DNA of 64,000 nt from Actinernus sp. WN-2022 (lineage: Eukaryota > Cnidaria > Anthozoa > Actiniaria > Actinernidae), in assembly GCA_030867875.1 (NCBI GenBank), contig JAOWCC010000442.1, forward strand, positions 434,001 to 498,000. Direction: 5' to 3'. Every line of letters begins with the position of its first letter. The first letter of the stretch is position 1. The translations under genes were made by a program, and so were the position numbers. The notes below the pieces were generated by a model. The model had not been told where the DNA came from, did not search any database, and saw only the letters and a list, made by a program, of their open reading frames with translations. Shown here one piece after another: positions 34,597-47,094 of this stretch.

Positions 34597-34960
34597 CAAA
34601 GTTTGTTTTGAAGTAAGAGTGGAGCCGTAATAAAGTCCATAAATGGTGATGGTGTTCAAATTAACAAGTGCTTTGGCACAGTTTGATAATCCACTGGATT
34701 ACCGAGTATATCTACCAAGCATTCCTCACAACAAGCTCAAGTTAAGCCCATCTGGGCGAGATTAGTAAGTGGATGGGTGACCGTCAAGGTAAGTGGTACA
34801 GTAAGGTGTGTCAGGGGGGACAAGAAAAAAGGAGAGGCAGTGGGAGGGAAGGGGGAGGAAGTAGAGGGAGGGGTGGGTTGTCAAAAAATATTTTGTAGGA
34901 GAGGGGTGGGTGAATTTCTTTTAAAAGTGCAAGTATAATGTAAAAAATATATATATTGTA
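34597..34960 (+). mobile_element. SINE with 5S-rRNA-like promoter region
   Basis: AAGTTAAGCCCATCTGGGCG, then GGATGGGTGACCG at 34771, resembles the 5S rRNA internal control region (box A AAGCTAAGC, box C GGATGGGAGACC). The preceding part GGCACAGTTTGATAATCCAC and the purine-rich tail with GGAGGGGTGGGTTG are shared with the copy at 36885-37440, so this is an interspersed family. The class resembles SINE3. Confidence 0.6.
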
Positions 34961-35307
34961 CTATTGTGTTTGTTTCTCACAAAAAGGTATTAATCTTGCA
35001 AATTTTGTAACATTTCTGGCATTTAATCCCTAATTTTGGTTACTTTTCGTGGATCCTGTGGCGTCATAAGATGAATCAACTCCTTCCCTAGAGAAAACTA
35101 CTACTATAAAATCCCGTAGGTTTTCATTGTGACATCACAAGATGAATCAATCCCGCAATTCGGGTAGTATTTATATTCTAGTTTTATTTCTGCTCGGGCT
35201 GCCTCTCAAAGAAAACTAAGTTAGACAACTGAAGTACAGTATATCAGAAATAGAATTTGGAGTAAAAATAGTTAATGTTGTTTTATGGTGCTACTTGCAC
35301 TTTAAAT

Positions 35308-35346
35308 CCCCCCCCCCCCCCCCCAAAAAAAAAAAAAAAAAAAACT
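35308..35346. repeat. Poly-C / poly-A tract
   Basis: About 17 C followed by about 20 A. Length is likely to be unreliable in any assembly. Confidence 0.9.
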
Positions 35347-35880
35347 TTTTTATAAGTCCCAAAAAATAAAAATTCCCTTTTTAGAATCATTGATATTCCA
35401 ACCGAGGTTGTTTGAATAACAACCTAAAATGAGAAACAACCTGTATATATAACTCGCTTGTTTTGCCATTATTAACCTACAATATAATACTGCACTTTAA
35501 TCTGCACAGCAATTAACAGCCTGCATTCTGTAAGAAAGGACATGCCAAATGTTTATCTGCCCACACAATATATAGAACTTGCAATTTTAGGTGTAATCTT
35601 TCGGAATTACTGTAGGTTTGTTTCTCATATCAAAACTTGTAAGCTCATTAAGGCTAACAAACGCCAGGAAATTTAAGGCATTCAAGGAGTAGAGGACTTG
35701 AACTGGGTGTTCAAGTCCAACATTTTCTTTTATAACAATTGGCCTTATATAAAGGCTTAATATTTTGTGACTTCGTCGCCAACAAAATGTCGGACTTGAA
35801 CTTATTAAGCATACTTTTAGTTTGAGATAAAAGACATGGAAAAATCAAGAGTGTTGCTTAATTTCTACGGAAGCCCACAA
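35347..35880. other. Non-coding stretch, nothing recognised
   Basis: No gene or element supported. Confidence 0.45.
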
Positions 35881-35882
35881 GT

Positions 35883-36004
35883 GCACACCAAATTCCAAAA
35901 GCTCACACCGAATTCCAATAGCTCACACCGAATTCCAATAGCTCACACCAAATTCTAATAGCTCACACCGAATTCTAAAAGCTCACACCGAATTCCAAAA
36001 GCTC
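35883..36004. repeat. Six copies of a 20-bp unit
   Basis: Unit AATTCCAAAAGCTCACACCG with small changes (AATTCCAATA, AATTCTAATA). Confidence 0.9.
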
Positions 36005-38040
36005 TATACAGCACTACATTGTATATAGCACTATTAACAGTACTATACCTCTACAGCCCCCTATTAAGTCCTACAATGTATACAGCACTCTACAGCTCAC
36101 TGCAGCCCTATACAGCACCATACCGAGCCATATATATATGTTGTAGGTCAATTTGACTCCTCAGGTCAAATTTACCCCGAGTCAATTTAACCTAGGTCAA
36201 ATTGACCCTTCAGGTCAAATTGACCCTTCAGTCAATTTAACCTACGTCAAATTGACCTTGAGTCAATTCAACCTAGGTCAAATTGACCTTGAGTCAATTC
36301 AACCTAGGTCAAATTGATTCAACCTGGTGATTGTGTTTAAGGTAATCACTGTTTTCTTCAGGTAATTTTTTCAAGATTCTAAAAAGGGAACTTACATTAA
36401 ATGTTCATTGATATTAGGGTTTTTAAATGTAAGGGTTTGGGTCAGTTCACAAGGAACATTTAAGAAGTATTATATTTCTGTGTTGTTTAGTGATTAATAG
36501 CCCTAAAGAACCCTACATTAGTGAGCACCTGTTGTTGACGGTTAGGGTCTTCTTAAATGTAGGGGAAGGGTTTGGATTAGTTCTCAGCATAATAGAAGAA
36601 TGGTTAGTCTGTATTATTTAGTGACTAGCTCTAAACAACCTAAATAATATTAGTGAGCACACGTTGTTGACGGTTAGGGTGTTTTTAAATGTAGGGTTAG
36701 GATTTGTATTAGTCAGATCTCAGCATAATAGAAGAAGGATTACAGTCTGTATTATTTAGTAACTAATAGTTCTAAACACCCTAAATAAATTAGTGACTAT
36801 ATATTTATAGCTCTAAACACCGAAATTCCCTTCCTTTATCCTTTACTTTATCTGTCAGTGATCTGAGTGATTACTCTGCAAAAGACAGTTTGTTTTGAAG
36901 AGAAGTACGAGTGGAGCCGTAATGAAGTAGACCTGATCATCTATAAACAATGTATTTTTCTGGATTTAGCTTTCTTACTTCTCTTGAATTGCTACAGTTT
37001 TCATGAAAGAACGCAGTCAACACAAACTTCATATGTGTTACAGTTTGGACCGGGTTTAATATTGCGATCGTCCATGTTTTTCGAAAGATGTTTCCAAGTC
37101 CGATTTTGTTAGCAGTACGCATGCGTGCATAACGAGAGGGACTGGGTTCCATGAATACTCACATGGACAATAAATGATGTGTTCAAATCAACAAGCGCTT
37201 TCGTGGCGCAGTGCGATAATCCACTGGATTAATATCTACCAGGCGTTCCTCGTGATTCAGCCAAGTTAAGCCCGATCGGGTGAGGTAAGTAAATGGATGG
37301 GTGACCTGAATGTAAGTGGTCAGGGGGTTAAGAAAGTGATAGAAGTAGGGGGTGGTAGTAGGAAGAGAAGTGGGGATGTAGGAAGAGGAGGGGAGGGGTG
37401 GGTTGCTAAAAAATATTTTGTAGGGGAGGGGTGGGTGAAATTTTTTTTTTTGATAGCCAAACCCGAGTCAATTTGACTTAGGTTGAATTGACTCAAGGTC
37501 AATTTGACCAAGGTTAAATTGACTTGGGGTCAATTTGACCTGCAACATATACACCCCTATACAGCCTACATGTACATGTATACAGCACTATATACCCAGT
37601 ATACAGTGCCATACACCCTATCCAGCCCTCTACAGCCGACTCACAGCACTCTAGCTACAGCCCTCTATATCCCTCTACAGCCCACTACATCCCTCTACAG
37701 CCCCCTACATGTACAAGGAGAAGAAATGCATAACACAATTATATTGATGGACGTGTACTTAAAGTATACTTTTCTCTGGGAAAAAGTATACTTTAATTAG
37801 TGTGTTCAAACTTCTGGTGCAAAAAAGTATCATATAAGTATACTTTTAGTACACTTTTTGTTTGTCGGGAAAGCACACTTTTAGGTACACTTGTAAGTTC
37901 AAATATACTTGTAGTATACTAGAATTTCATAAGGTAAGGGCTGTATAGTGCTGTATAGTACTGTATAGTACGTGCTGTATAGGGCTATATAGTGCTGTAT
38001 AGCGATGTATTACATTTTGTAAGTGCTGTATAGGGCTGAA
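36000..38040. mobile_element. Nested inverted-array element(s)
   Basis: The outer arrays consist of CTATACAGCAC-type repeats in direct orientation at 36005-36130 and 37550-37700 and in reverse (GTGCTGTATAG) at 37940-38040. The inner element, 36133-37552, starts TATGTTGTAGGTCAATTTGA, ends with the near inverse CAATTTGACCTGCAACATA, and has subterminal arrays of AGGTCAAATTGACC-like palindromes at both ends. Inside are repeats of GTTGACGGTTAGGGT and the second 5S-like SINE. No transposase seen. Confidence 0.6.
36885..37440 (+). mobile_element. SINE with 5S-like region, second copy
   Basis: AAGTTAAGCCCGATCGGGTG and ATGGATGGGTGACC at 37265-37306 match the 5S-like part better than the copy at 34597. 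The head GTGGCGCAGTGCGATAATCC looks partly tRNA-like. The start GTTTGTTTTGAAGAGAAG and the end GGGGAGGGGTGGGTTGCTAA correspond to the other copy. The segment 36925-37170 is an insertion relative to it. Confidence 0.6.
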
Positions 38041-38045
38041 CGGAT

Positions 38046-38182
38046 GGTTTGCACTCAATCCTCAGAGATTCAAATGACAAAGGGCATGGCGGCCATGTTG
38101 GTGTACAGAACAAAAGTAGCTAACAAAGAATCTATTGTTAACTGTACACCAACATGGCCGCTATGACATAAAGTGCAAAGCC
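38046..38182. mobile_element. Hairpin MITE family I, full copy
   Basis: GGTTTGCACTCAATCC to AAAGTGCAAAGCC, with a strong inner inverted pair GCGGCCATGTTGGTGTACAG and CTGTACACCAACATGGCCGC. Same family at 63797-63937, and diverged copies at 13093-13190 and 22670-22870. Confidence 0.8.
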
Positions 38183-38937
38183 TAACCCTACATTACGAAA
38201 AACTCTAACCATCAACAGTGGTTGCTCACTAATTTAGGATTCACAGGTAAACAAATTTTCACTTGACCCATGTTTGGGTATAGTGGTGCCGCTGAAGGTT
38301 TGAAACCCTGACCCTGTTTAGGACACAAAAACTCTAAATACCTACCCTGTGTAGGACAACACCCTTTAGTTTAGGACCCTGTTTAGGACAAAATACAGAC
38401 TCCCCAGGTCAGAGGAGGGTTATTGCCTTGCACAATATTTTTTTGCATCTTCTGGGCTTGCTCTATATTGCTTTAGGGATTTTCGGTACCCTCCCCACAA
38501 CTTTCAAATGGTCCATCCCTTATGTTCTTTATATAATGCTTGATTAGACGACAATGATCTTGTGGAGTCTCTGAAATGATCTAATGTTGACTGATGACCT
38601 GTTAAAGATCAGTCAGAGAGGAGGATAATCATGCAATCAAGACCCTGTTTAGGACAGACTCCCATGAAATTATATATCCTGTTCAGGACAGAGGACAAAA
38701 ACCATACCCTGTCCAGCGATACGTCCCTGTATAGGCCATATAAGGGAGTATCCCCCTCCCCTGGGATTAAGAGCTACAGTTCACCTGGTAATAAGGATAT
38801 TAAGGACTCTAAACCCAATTAGAAAAAAATAACTAGTTACAAAATAAATAACTACATGTAGTTAGAAAAAACTAACTAGATAGAAAAAATATAACTACAT
38901 GTAGTTAAGTCTGGTTCACACTTGTGACATAAGCATA
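38183..38937. other. Non-coding stretch with CCCTGTTTAGGACA motif
   Basis: The phrase CCTGTTTAGGACA and relatives occur several times between 38300 and 38700 as a dispersed repeat. No gene seen. Confidence 0.5.
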
Positions 38938-39487
38938 TTAAAGTGCACCTAACCCCTTTTGCAATTTTTATACATATGAATCTTTGAAAGGTTTTGAGTA
39001 CTTCTGTGAAGAAATTTTTGGCTTACATAGAATACTCCATGTTTTATGCTTGTATGAAATGGTGAAAATTTGACCTTTATTCCTGATCCATGACCGCGTA
39101 AGAAAAAGACTGGGTCGATTCTTGATCTTACGTCATCTAATTCATTCCACTGTGCAATAATTTGAATAAATATTGAGTAGCTTGTCTAAAATAACTGTTT
39201 TCTTTACTAACAACTCACAGACTGTGTATATTATCTATATATCGATGTTGTTGTGATATAAAGGCGACATGGAGAATAATGCATTAATGAGGTGATGTAA
39301 GATCAAGAATCGACCCAGTCTTTTTCTTACACGGTCATGGGTCAGGAAAGGTCAAATCTTCACCATTTCAAACAAGCATAGAAGATAGAGTATTCTATGT
39401 AAGCCAAAAATATCTTCGCAGAAGTACCCAAAACCTTTCAAAGATTCATATGTATAAAAATTGCAAAAGGGGTTAGTTGCACTTTAA
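38938..39487. mobile_element. Fold-back MITE with arms of about 195 bp, TTAA ends
   Basis: The left arm (38938-39136), starting TTAAAGTGCACCTAACCCCT, and the right arm (39296-39487) are inverted and highly similar throughout, for example GAATCGACCCAGTCTTTTTC. The TTAA at both ends may be the target. Confidence 0.85.
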
Positions 39488-39670
39488 AGTGCCTCTACGA
39501 TCAAATTTTGACATATCAATGTTTTTGCATATTCATAAAGTAGAGTTCATATATTATTACCAGTTCAAATTGTTTTTCGATACAACGACAGGAAGTCTTA
39601 TTTTTTTACCTCCGAATATTGAATCTACACGTCCGCCATTACTGGAAGCCGTGCCCTTTGTTCAGCTTTA

Positions 39671-39890
39671 AACAAAGGTTTATTCACCGGAAATGATGTC
39701 ATACACTTAACGCTCGCCTGCAGAACACAACGCCTGGAGGCATATTTCTACTAAAAACGTCTTCACGTACATAAGAAGAAAGTTATATTTATCTTTGCGA
39801 GGTTGGCTACTTTTTTATGCACGCTATTTCGCGCCACGAGGTTGTCGTGTTAAGTGTATGACATCACTTCCGGTGAATAAACCTAATAAT
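39671..39890. mobile_element. MITE with TIR AGGTTTATTCACCGGAA
   Basis: AGGTTTATTCACCGGAAATG and CACTTCCGGTGAATAAACCT are inverted, as are the adjoining ATGTCATACACTTAAC and GTTAAGTGTATGACAT. Confidence 0.75.
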
Positions 39891-40362
39891 GATAACTATA
39901 ACAAGCGAACCAGGAGTGCCAGGAGTGCCAGGAGTTCAAAAACTTTGCTAGTTACTTGAAACGCTTTCGCGTTAACTTCACTCGCCAGTGTTAATCAATC
40001 TTTTGATGTTTATACAAATGGTAGTAAAGTAGAGCAGGTAGAATACGCAAAACTGCTAGGCTTAGATTTTGATGAGAAACTGAACTTAAACTACTGATTC
40101 ATAGTATACAGAGAACCTTTGTTAAAATATATCTAATTAAACGAATCGGTATCCTTAAAAACATTAAGTCGCATCTTCCATTTAAGGAACGTGTCTTAAT
40201 ATTTTACAATGCTATGATTAAACAGTTACTGTAGTGCAGTATGGACTTCTGTAACAAAGAAAAACTGGACAGTCTTATCACTTCAGAAAAGGGTAGCCAG
40301 AGTCTTACTATAGATGCTCTGCCGAGACAGTCATTCAGTCGATCTCTCAGTTGATTTAATTG
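39889..40362 (+). pseudogene. LINE reverse transcriptase C-terminal fragment
   Basis: Interrupted frames give AKLLGLDFDEKLN and related thumb-region motifs of a non-LTR retrotransposon. Stops and frame changes make it non-functional. An inverted copy of the same region is at 63104-63535 with the same boundaries (CAGGAGTGCC side and CTCTGCCGAGACAGTCAT side), so both derive from one family. Confidence 0.7.
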
Positions 40363-41375
40363 TCTATATTCCAAATACTTTTTAAGTTATCCTATTTTTA
40401 CTACTTTTGGTCGAACTCATTGCATCTAAAAGCAATTGATGGGAAGGGGTATAAAACCAAAAAATAACAAGAATTTCACAATTATCCGAGATCGATCTAA
40501 AGCCAAATATGTGGCAAGTGTGAACACTCGCTGAACGATCTGTGACCGATCGGAGATCGATCTAGCGAGCCCATCTCTCAGTGTGAATGCTCTGTTCATT
40601 GCGGACTCGGATCGATCGATCTAAAATGGACTAGTAGTGTGAATGGCCCCTAAGACTCGACTCGTTTTGATGCCGTATGATCAGTATGGGAGCGAAGCTA
40701 CAGGCTCGCAAAGTCGGGAAATTTTACAGGCGTTTATATGACTGTTTGTATATGTTAGTACAATACAAGTTCAAGTGGTAATGGACTCCTGACAAGGTAT
40801 AACTCGTAAAATTTGTACTTTGACTCATTTCGATCTGCAGTATCGGCGGCTTTCTGTGCTATTTTACCCTTCCAATAACTAACAAGACAGACACAGTGTG
40901 GAGAATATTGCATGTGCCGCGGTAGACCAGCACTGCGAATTATTATTATAAAGAATAATTCTACAATACAATAATGTAAACTGTAGAAGTGCTGGACACG
41001 CGACCGAGAGAACGAACGAACTCTAATTACCTGCTTATATACTCCTTAAACAAAGCTATTACGCAACTAGCTTATTATAACTAACATAACGCACTACAAC
41101 GAATAACACCAATTGACATACCAAACAACACGTATACACTTGGGCGGATTCCAAAACGCACAGAGTACAATTATATGCTAAACTTCGTATCGCACATAAT
41201 TTATTATTGCTGTTATACGTAGATATTTCTTGCTTCGCTGCGCCTCTGGTGCGGCTCTACATTCAGGGGATTAGGTCTTAACGGCAGTGATGACGGGACA
41301 CAGAAAAGTGTTCTCTCCGGAAATTTGTTTTTTCCTTTTCCTTTATTCGCCTTTAATTAATTTTCACATCCAAAT
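40363..41375. other. Non-coding stretch, nothing recognised
   Basis: Dispersed GATCGATCT motifs at 40480-40620; no gene supported. Confidence 0.45.
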
Positions 41376-41810
41376 TTTCGCCGAACGAAAGACGGAATGA
41401 TTTACTTTTTGACGTTCGCGTTCTCTATGGAACGTAAAACGTATGGTTTTCACGTTGTGTTTTTGCCATCGCAAACAGTCGCAAACAGTTTGCGATGGCT
41501 TGATCGCAAACTGTTTGCGATGTGACCGAGTTAATGGAAATACAGTTTACGTTGCGTTGCGATGGATCGCATACGGATCGCAAACAATACGCAATGATAG
41601 AACTGGTTCTATCTTTACGTATTGTTTGCGATCCGTTGGCGACTCATCGCAAACGCAACATAAACTGTATTTCCATTAACTCGGTCACATCGCAACCAGC
41701 AATCAAGCCATCGCAAACTGTTTGCGACTGTTTGCGATGGCTTTACGTCGATATGGAAAACAGATTTAAAAGAAAGTAAAGCAATTAATCCGTTTTTCGT
41801 TCGGCGTGAA
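41376..41810. mobile_element. Long inverted-repeat MITE rich in TTTGCGATGG
   Basis: TIR CGCCGAACGAAA-ACGGA at both ends, and inside an extended hairpin in which CAGTTTGCGATGGCTTGAT, GACCGAGTTAATGGAAATAC and CGCAAACAATACG are all mirrored on the other arm. Confidence 0.8.
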
Positions 41811-44246
41811 CGGAACTCTATACTCATCATATTTTTCCAAAATCTGGTTGTGAAAAACAATTCAAGGCGAACAAGGGAAATAGTACACACCAAATTGCCG
41901 TCCTGGTTGCTTAAAGTCCCTAATATGGTAAAGGCACCATGACATTCTGAATTTAGAACTCGCGGGCAACATGCAGAATAACAAACAACGCTCCAAGATC
42001 AATGACACTAACTATTGTGGACTGAGCCAGTTCCAATGTTCTAGTTTTCCAGTGCGCGTAAATAATTTGGAACTCAATTTGAATCTAAATCTATAAAAGC
42101 CTCGATCAAACGAACATGAACGTGAACATTATCATGCAAGACTTGGACTCTCATAAACTCAAGTACGTGCTTTCGTGAAACATGGGACGGTGTCATTTGG
42201 TTTAAATCAAATCGTCTTTAGAGTTCTTTGCTCTCTGATTAGAAAACTAACTCCAAGTGGGCCCGGTTCGAGTATCCATGTCGATTTCTGTTTGCATGGC
42301 TTGGGCTGATCATTTCGTTCGATATCCATGTCTAAGCGATTTTGCGTGAATTAACTCCGTGCTTTACTTAACCGTTCTGTTCTGTCATTAGCGAAACCCG
42401 CTGAACGCCGGTTTATTTCGATCTAAATTTCAGATGGCAGCTGATCGTAGCTTTAACACTTCATTTGAAGACACTTTAACAAAAACAATAGGCTTGCAAA
42501 TTAAATTAGTGTTCAACCTAATTTCCTCGAACACTGTTGCGGAGTCAGGCCGCAGGTCATTAGGGACATTGTGTGCATTCGAATATGGCGGGTAATGCAG
42601 AGAAAACTAGCTCTACAAATTCAACCTAAAAAAGATACAGCGAAAATTAACCTTACGTGTATATTAAACATCCCCGCAATATTTGCAGCAAAGGATGTTT
42701 TAACTCAGATTGCTTTTAAGTTTAGTTACAACAGTGGAACTTATGAGCCACAATAGGTTTTGACGAGAACAAACTTTATAAACCATCGGCTTAGAATTCC
42801 AATTTCCCGAAAGAGTTCAAAGTTAAGAGTAAGACAAGCTAAGACACATTTCTTGATTTCAGACCTCGCCAAATGGACTCGCAAGTCAGCACAAATCTCC
42901 AACTTGTGTTTTGTTTGGCCACCCACTTGCATGGACTTGCGTGCGTCATGGGCACCCATCGGCCACTTTCGGCTAAATATCGGTTCGGATGAAAAATGTT
43001 GTCTATACTTTTCTTTAATTTGGATAACGTAGGCTAAAATTTTCGGAATTTTCTTAAATTTGCGAGTACATATATTTTGGGCTACAATTTTCGGAACATC
43101 GGCGGATAAAGAGAAAATTGAAAATAAGATGTTAGTGAATGCGGAGTATTTCGAAACACCTTGTTGACACTTGAGAATTTCGATCGGATGCATGTTAGTG
43201 GAGTATTTCGAAACACCTGAGGTTTACGGATGAAGTTTTTCCCCTGTCAGATTCGACAACCAATTTACAGTCCCTAGAAGTTTCGGTGTAATCAGTGAAA
43301 GCTAAGATTCTGAGAAAAAGGTTGCCTAAAATTTTCAGTTTTCGTCAAGGCCTCTGCCACACCTAAGAATTTCGGAATGACAATGAAAGCTTACCAGCGC
43401 AGTTTGAAATTCATTTAGGTAGCGTTAAAAGTGCTTTAGAAGTAATATAATGGTATATTAAAGCATTTTAGCGAAAACTCTCGTTAGGTGCCCGTGCGTT
43501 GATTTGATCAAGCTCAAATTCGTACGCAAGTCGACGCAAGCTTTTTACCGTTTGGCCACCCAACGTAAGTCGATGCAAGTTGACGGCAATGCCCAAAATA
43601 TCGTCCAGATTACTTGCTCTGTACTCTGATATACGGCACGCGCAGGTTTACAGATTCAGTACAGCTACATACCCGGTGTCACAGCGATTTCGCCAGGGGG
43701 CGAAATCACGGAGGGGCGAAATCGCTGGTACACCGGCTGTACTGACGCAACTGCTGAGTTTCGGATACAACAGACTGAAATACTTTTTTCCGCCGGAGGT
43801 GTGAGTATCACTCCTTGAACATTTTTAATGAAGCCGTTCCAAGCCCTGTGCCTGTTCTCCATTCATCCTGGAACTGAGCTGAACGGAAATAAGAATGAAT
43901 ACCTCTTCCCCATTTCTAAACAAAAAGAACAAAAGATTAGGAAACAGCCATATTGCGAAATGATCTAAAGCTTTGTTACCGAAACTCAAAGAATATGAAG
44001 TTCGCAAATGGCTAGTATTCGGAGTTTGACATAGTTTACAAGTTGTTAAATTCACACAATACGCTTTATCAGTTGATAAGATTATTTTAACCGCTGTGAG
44101 AAGCAAAAGAGATAAAAACTGACGGCTTTTCCTAACGAAGGATGGTTTGCCGCTCCTATTGTTGACGTGTAACGACATTACACCTCTTTAATTTCCCGTT
44201 ACTTTTCGGAGCCCTTTAGTCTTTACCTGTCCGGTACGAGACCAAC
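41811..44246. other. Intergenic, nothing firm
   Basis: No supported gene. The segment GGAGTATTTCGAAACACCT occurs twice (about 43141 and 43199). A short hairpin GCGATTTCGCC / GGGCGAAATCGC lies at 43684-43728, and part of it recurs at 46968-46990. Confidence 0.45.
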
Positions 44247-45032
44247 ATGGCGACGGCAGAAAGCAGTACCTCGTGACCACCACAGAAAAAGGCCAAAACT
44301 ATCGACGCAGAAGTTATGAAACAGAGAAAAACCGGGGTTATCCCGTGGGAAGATGTAATGCCTAAACCAGTGGTAAGATGGAGAAAACTACGCGTTTTCT
44401 ATCGACAGTACCAAGGATATCATCCTGACAGCTATTTTGCCAAGCGTAGCCACGCTAATGGGGGAGACCACAGTCCGTGTTCCTAGCAAAATGTTTCCAG
44501 AGAACATAAATATATTTATGGCTTGTCTCTGTGAACCAGGAGCAGGGAAATCGCCTGCGTTTCAGCATGGTTGCCAGGTGCCGCTTCGCTTGCATATGGA
44601 GCAGAAGAACAATAATTCGCCATTGTTTGTGGATGATTTCACAGAAAAGGGATTATTTAAGCAGCTCAGGAATGCTACAGGAGCAAAGGCAATTATTGGG
44701 AAGGAAGAGGTTTCGCAATTCTTTGATCGCGTTCTTGGTACTAGAGAATCTTCCATCAATATGGAGCGATTGATAAATCTGTACGACGGAGCAACGTGGC
44801 TGTACTCCAAAGGCGACAAAACTGCCCGACAAATAATCGACAAGCCTGGAGTCTCAATTGCTGGCTTCAGCCAACCGGAGCGGTTTTTTCCGATATACAA
44901 AAAGATGTTAGAAAGAAAAGACGGCGGGGTAGACAGAATGTTTGTATACCAACCAATGCCACATCGTTGCCTTGCTACAGAGCGCAAAACCAAGATAGCA
45001 GCTGTCCAGACTAGTCCCTTGAAGGACTTTAG
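44247..45032 (+). pseudogene. DUF3987-family (primase/helicase-like) protein, exon 1, disrupted 5' part
   Basis: From 44373 to 45032 an open frame reads ENYAFSIDSTKDIILTAI, then PGAGKSPAFQHG (a P-loop-like loop), KAIIGKEEVSQFFD, and SIAGFSQPERFF, ending KDF with donor AG|GTAAGA. This is the core style of DUF3987 proteins, mostly known from phages, plasmids and bacteria, and related to primase-helicases. Upstream, ATGGCGACGG at 44247 opens a matching frame (MATAESSTS) that meets TGA at 44274-44276. It then continues as PPQKKAKTIDAEV and VIPWEDVMPKPVV, and needs a one-base shift at about 44373 (GTGGTAAGATGG) to join the core. The gene may be damaged here, or this may be an annotation or assembly problem. 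Function in animals is unknown. Confidence 0.75.
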
Positions 45033-45390
45033 GTAAGATTCGGTTGTATCACTTGTTAATATTATGGTGTTATGTTGTTGCTTTAATTTAGAGATGGTAA
45101 CTATACTGACGTCAACCTTCAACAGGCCCATAGGGTTCGAATAATTTTGGCGCGCAGCGCCTGGTTCTTACAACGGTGGAGGAACTACTTCCAACTTATC
45201 TACAACTTGTAACACTTTAGCCGGAGGTTCGACCCCACAGGCCACACAAATAATCCTCGTGCCCAAAGTCAAAAAGTACTGAAAACAAATAACTATTTAG
45301 ATTAGCAGGGCAAACAAATCGGAAACCATTTTTATGAATGATCGGACCAGTTCGCGCGGTTTATTCCGACATTTTGGAAGAGGTGCAAAC

Positions 45391-46012
45391 ATGCCGCAAA
45401 GTATTGTGATTGTATGAGAATCCGATTCAGAATAATTTCCCTATAAACATGGCATTTCTGAAATATTTACCGTTTTACAAACTTAATTGAGAACCAGGCT
45501 AAAGATTAACTGAACAAAATTCGATACACTGTATGTAGCTGTGTCGGGAAGCGTACGTGCAGTCGTGTTTTAAGTTTTCCATATATTCGTTTGTAAGAAC
45601 GAGTCAAAGTCCGCAAGAAAATTTACAAACAAATATTTGAAAACACTGAAATTGACGTAAATTATTTGTCATCGGATTCCCATATAAACATTGTTTAGGG
45701 AGCAGGTCAAAACACACGCCCCAGATTGGGATCCATTTTGTTTCACCAAACACAGCTGTCAGCGCAGGGTACCACCCTCATTTTTGACCATCTATTTTCC
45801 ATTCTGGGGGGGGCCTAGTGGTAATTTTAACACATAAAATGAAATGATAACGTAAGACAAAACATGCAGTGCATTTGTTTCTAGATTATGCCTTTTAGTT
45901 TTGAAGATATTTAAGAACAAATTAATTTTAATATTGAGATGGCTGGCAGCAGCCCAACCCTTCTATCCCAAAATGGGTCCGACGAGAGGGCATGTGTTTT
46001 GACCTACTCCCT
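45391..46012. mobile_element. Two adjoining MITEs in DUF3987 intron 1
   Basis: 45391-45699 is a copy of the family at 14381-14662 (AAAGTATTGTGATTGTATGA and ATCGGATTCCCATATAAACA). 45697-46012 has ends AGGGAGCAGGTCAAAACACA and TGTGTTTTGACCTACTCCCT. Confidence 0.7.
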
Positions 46013-46084
46013 TATATGTGCCTTGTTTGCGTCTATTCCAAAATGTCGGGAAAAATCCGCGAACTGGTCTATTGCAATATTGGA

Positions 46085-46189
46085 GTACCGTAAATGCTCG
46101 AATTAGCGCCCCCTTCAAATAAGCGTCCCCCTCTCGACCCAGAAAATCAAATAAGCGCACCGGGCGCTCATTTGAGAATTTACGGTAGA
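46085..46189. mobile_element. Short MITE with TIR TACCGTAAAT
   Basis: TACCGTAAATGCTCGAATTA with GCGCCC at the left and GGGCGCTCATTTGAGAATTT with ACGGTA at the right; 105 bp, TA-type ends. Confidence 0.75.
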
Positions 46190-47094
46190 TAAAAGTTACT
46201 GCTTTTGAGAAATCTGAGAACGACTTGAAATTGGTCTAAACTATTGTAAATCAAATTAAGTTTCAGGAATAAGCTTTTACGATCCAGTTTAATCCTTAAA
46301 CATATCTATATTAAAATATAGAATGAGAGTAAATTTCGTAATAACAAATATATGGCCACTAGTCTATGACACAACCCTTACCAATTTTGAAGAAAATGTG
46401 TACACAGTCTTTGTTGCCGTATGAGTAATTCGATTTTCGATTATCCATAAGCACCCTTCTTACCAAGTCTAAATGTGATCTGCCCGTCGGTCTAAATTTA
46501 GACCAGCCGGGATAACTCCGATAACTCAGCTTAGAGGATCTTCTAAGGCCGTGTTTATATGAGAAAAGCTGGCCCGGGGAGCCGTGCGCCCTCCTCCCCC
46601 GTGACAACTTCACGCACCGACCGTGAGTTCCACTCGCTTTCTACCGAAGTTAACAAATTCTAAGACCTTTTTAGCTGCTTATAAGTTATTACTTCATCAG
46701 CTTGTTTATTTAGGGAGTTTTCTTTTGAAAGTTCTCAATTGAAAATAGAACAAAGCGCATTAATTCATAACCATTTATCAGGCCCAGGTAGGGGGGAGGG
46801 CCCTGGCTAGAGATTAACTAGCGATACTTAATCTTATAGTCTGTAATACAATTATTTCTTATTAACGCTATATTGTAATGTACAATCTGCTATTCAAGGA
46901 GCTAATAAAAATATCTGTATCTGTAGCCGGATTTGTTCTTGGGGCCGCCGGGGGGGGGGGGGGGGGGAGCGAAATCGCTGTCACGCCGGGTCAAACGCTG
47001 GCCCTCTCGGTTTCGTTCTTCATGGGCCGCGGACTTAGGAGAATTAAACTAATATTAAACTGTATTCGTTTTTAATTTTCTCTTTCTTTTTAAG
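46190..47094. other. DUF3987 intron 1, rest
   Basis: No supported gene. A G run of about 17 at 46951-46967 precedes GCGAAATCGCTGTCACGCCG. Confidence 0.45.

Noticed and set aside
36867..37112. 81-residue plus-strand frame
   Set aside because: Overlaps the 5S-like SINE copy and its insertion; no family match.
42741..43193. 150-residue minus-strand frame
   Set aside because: No domain recognised and it overlaps dispersed repeat segments; I checked it for missing NME7 N-terminal exons and found no match.
44562..45131. 189-residue minus-strand frame
   Set aside because: Complement of the DUF3987 exon, which has the conserved motifs and splice sites.
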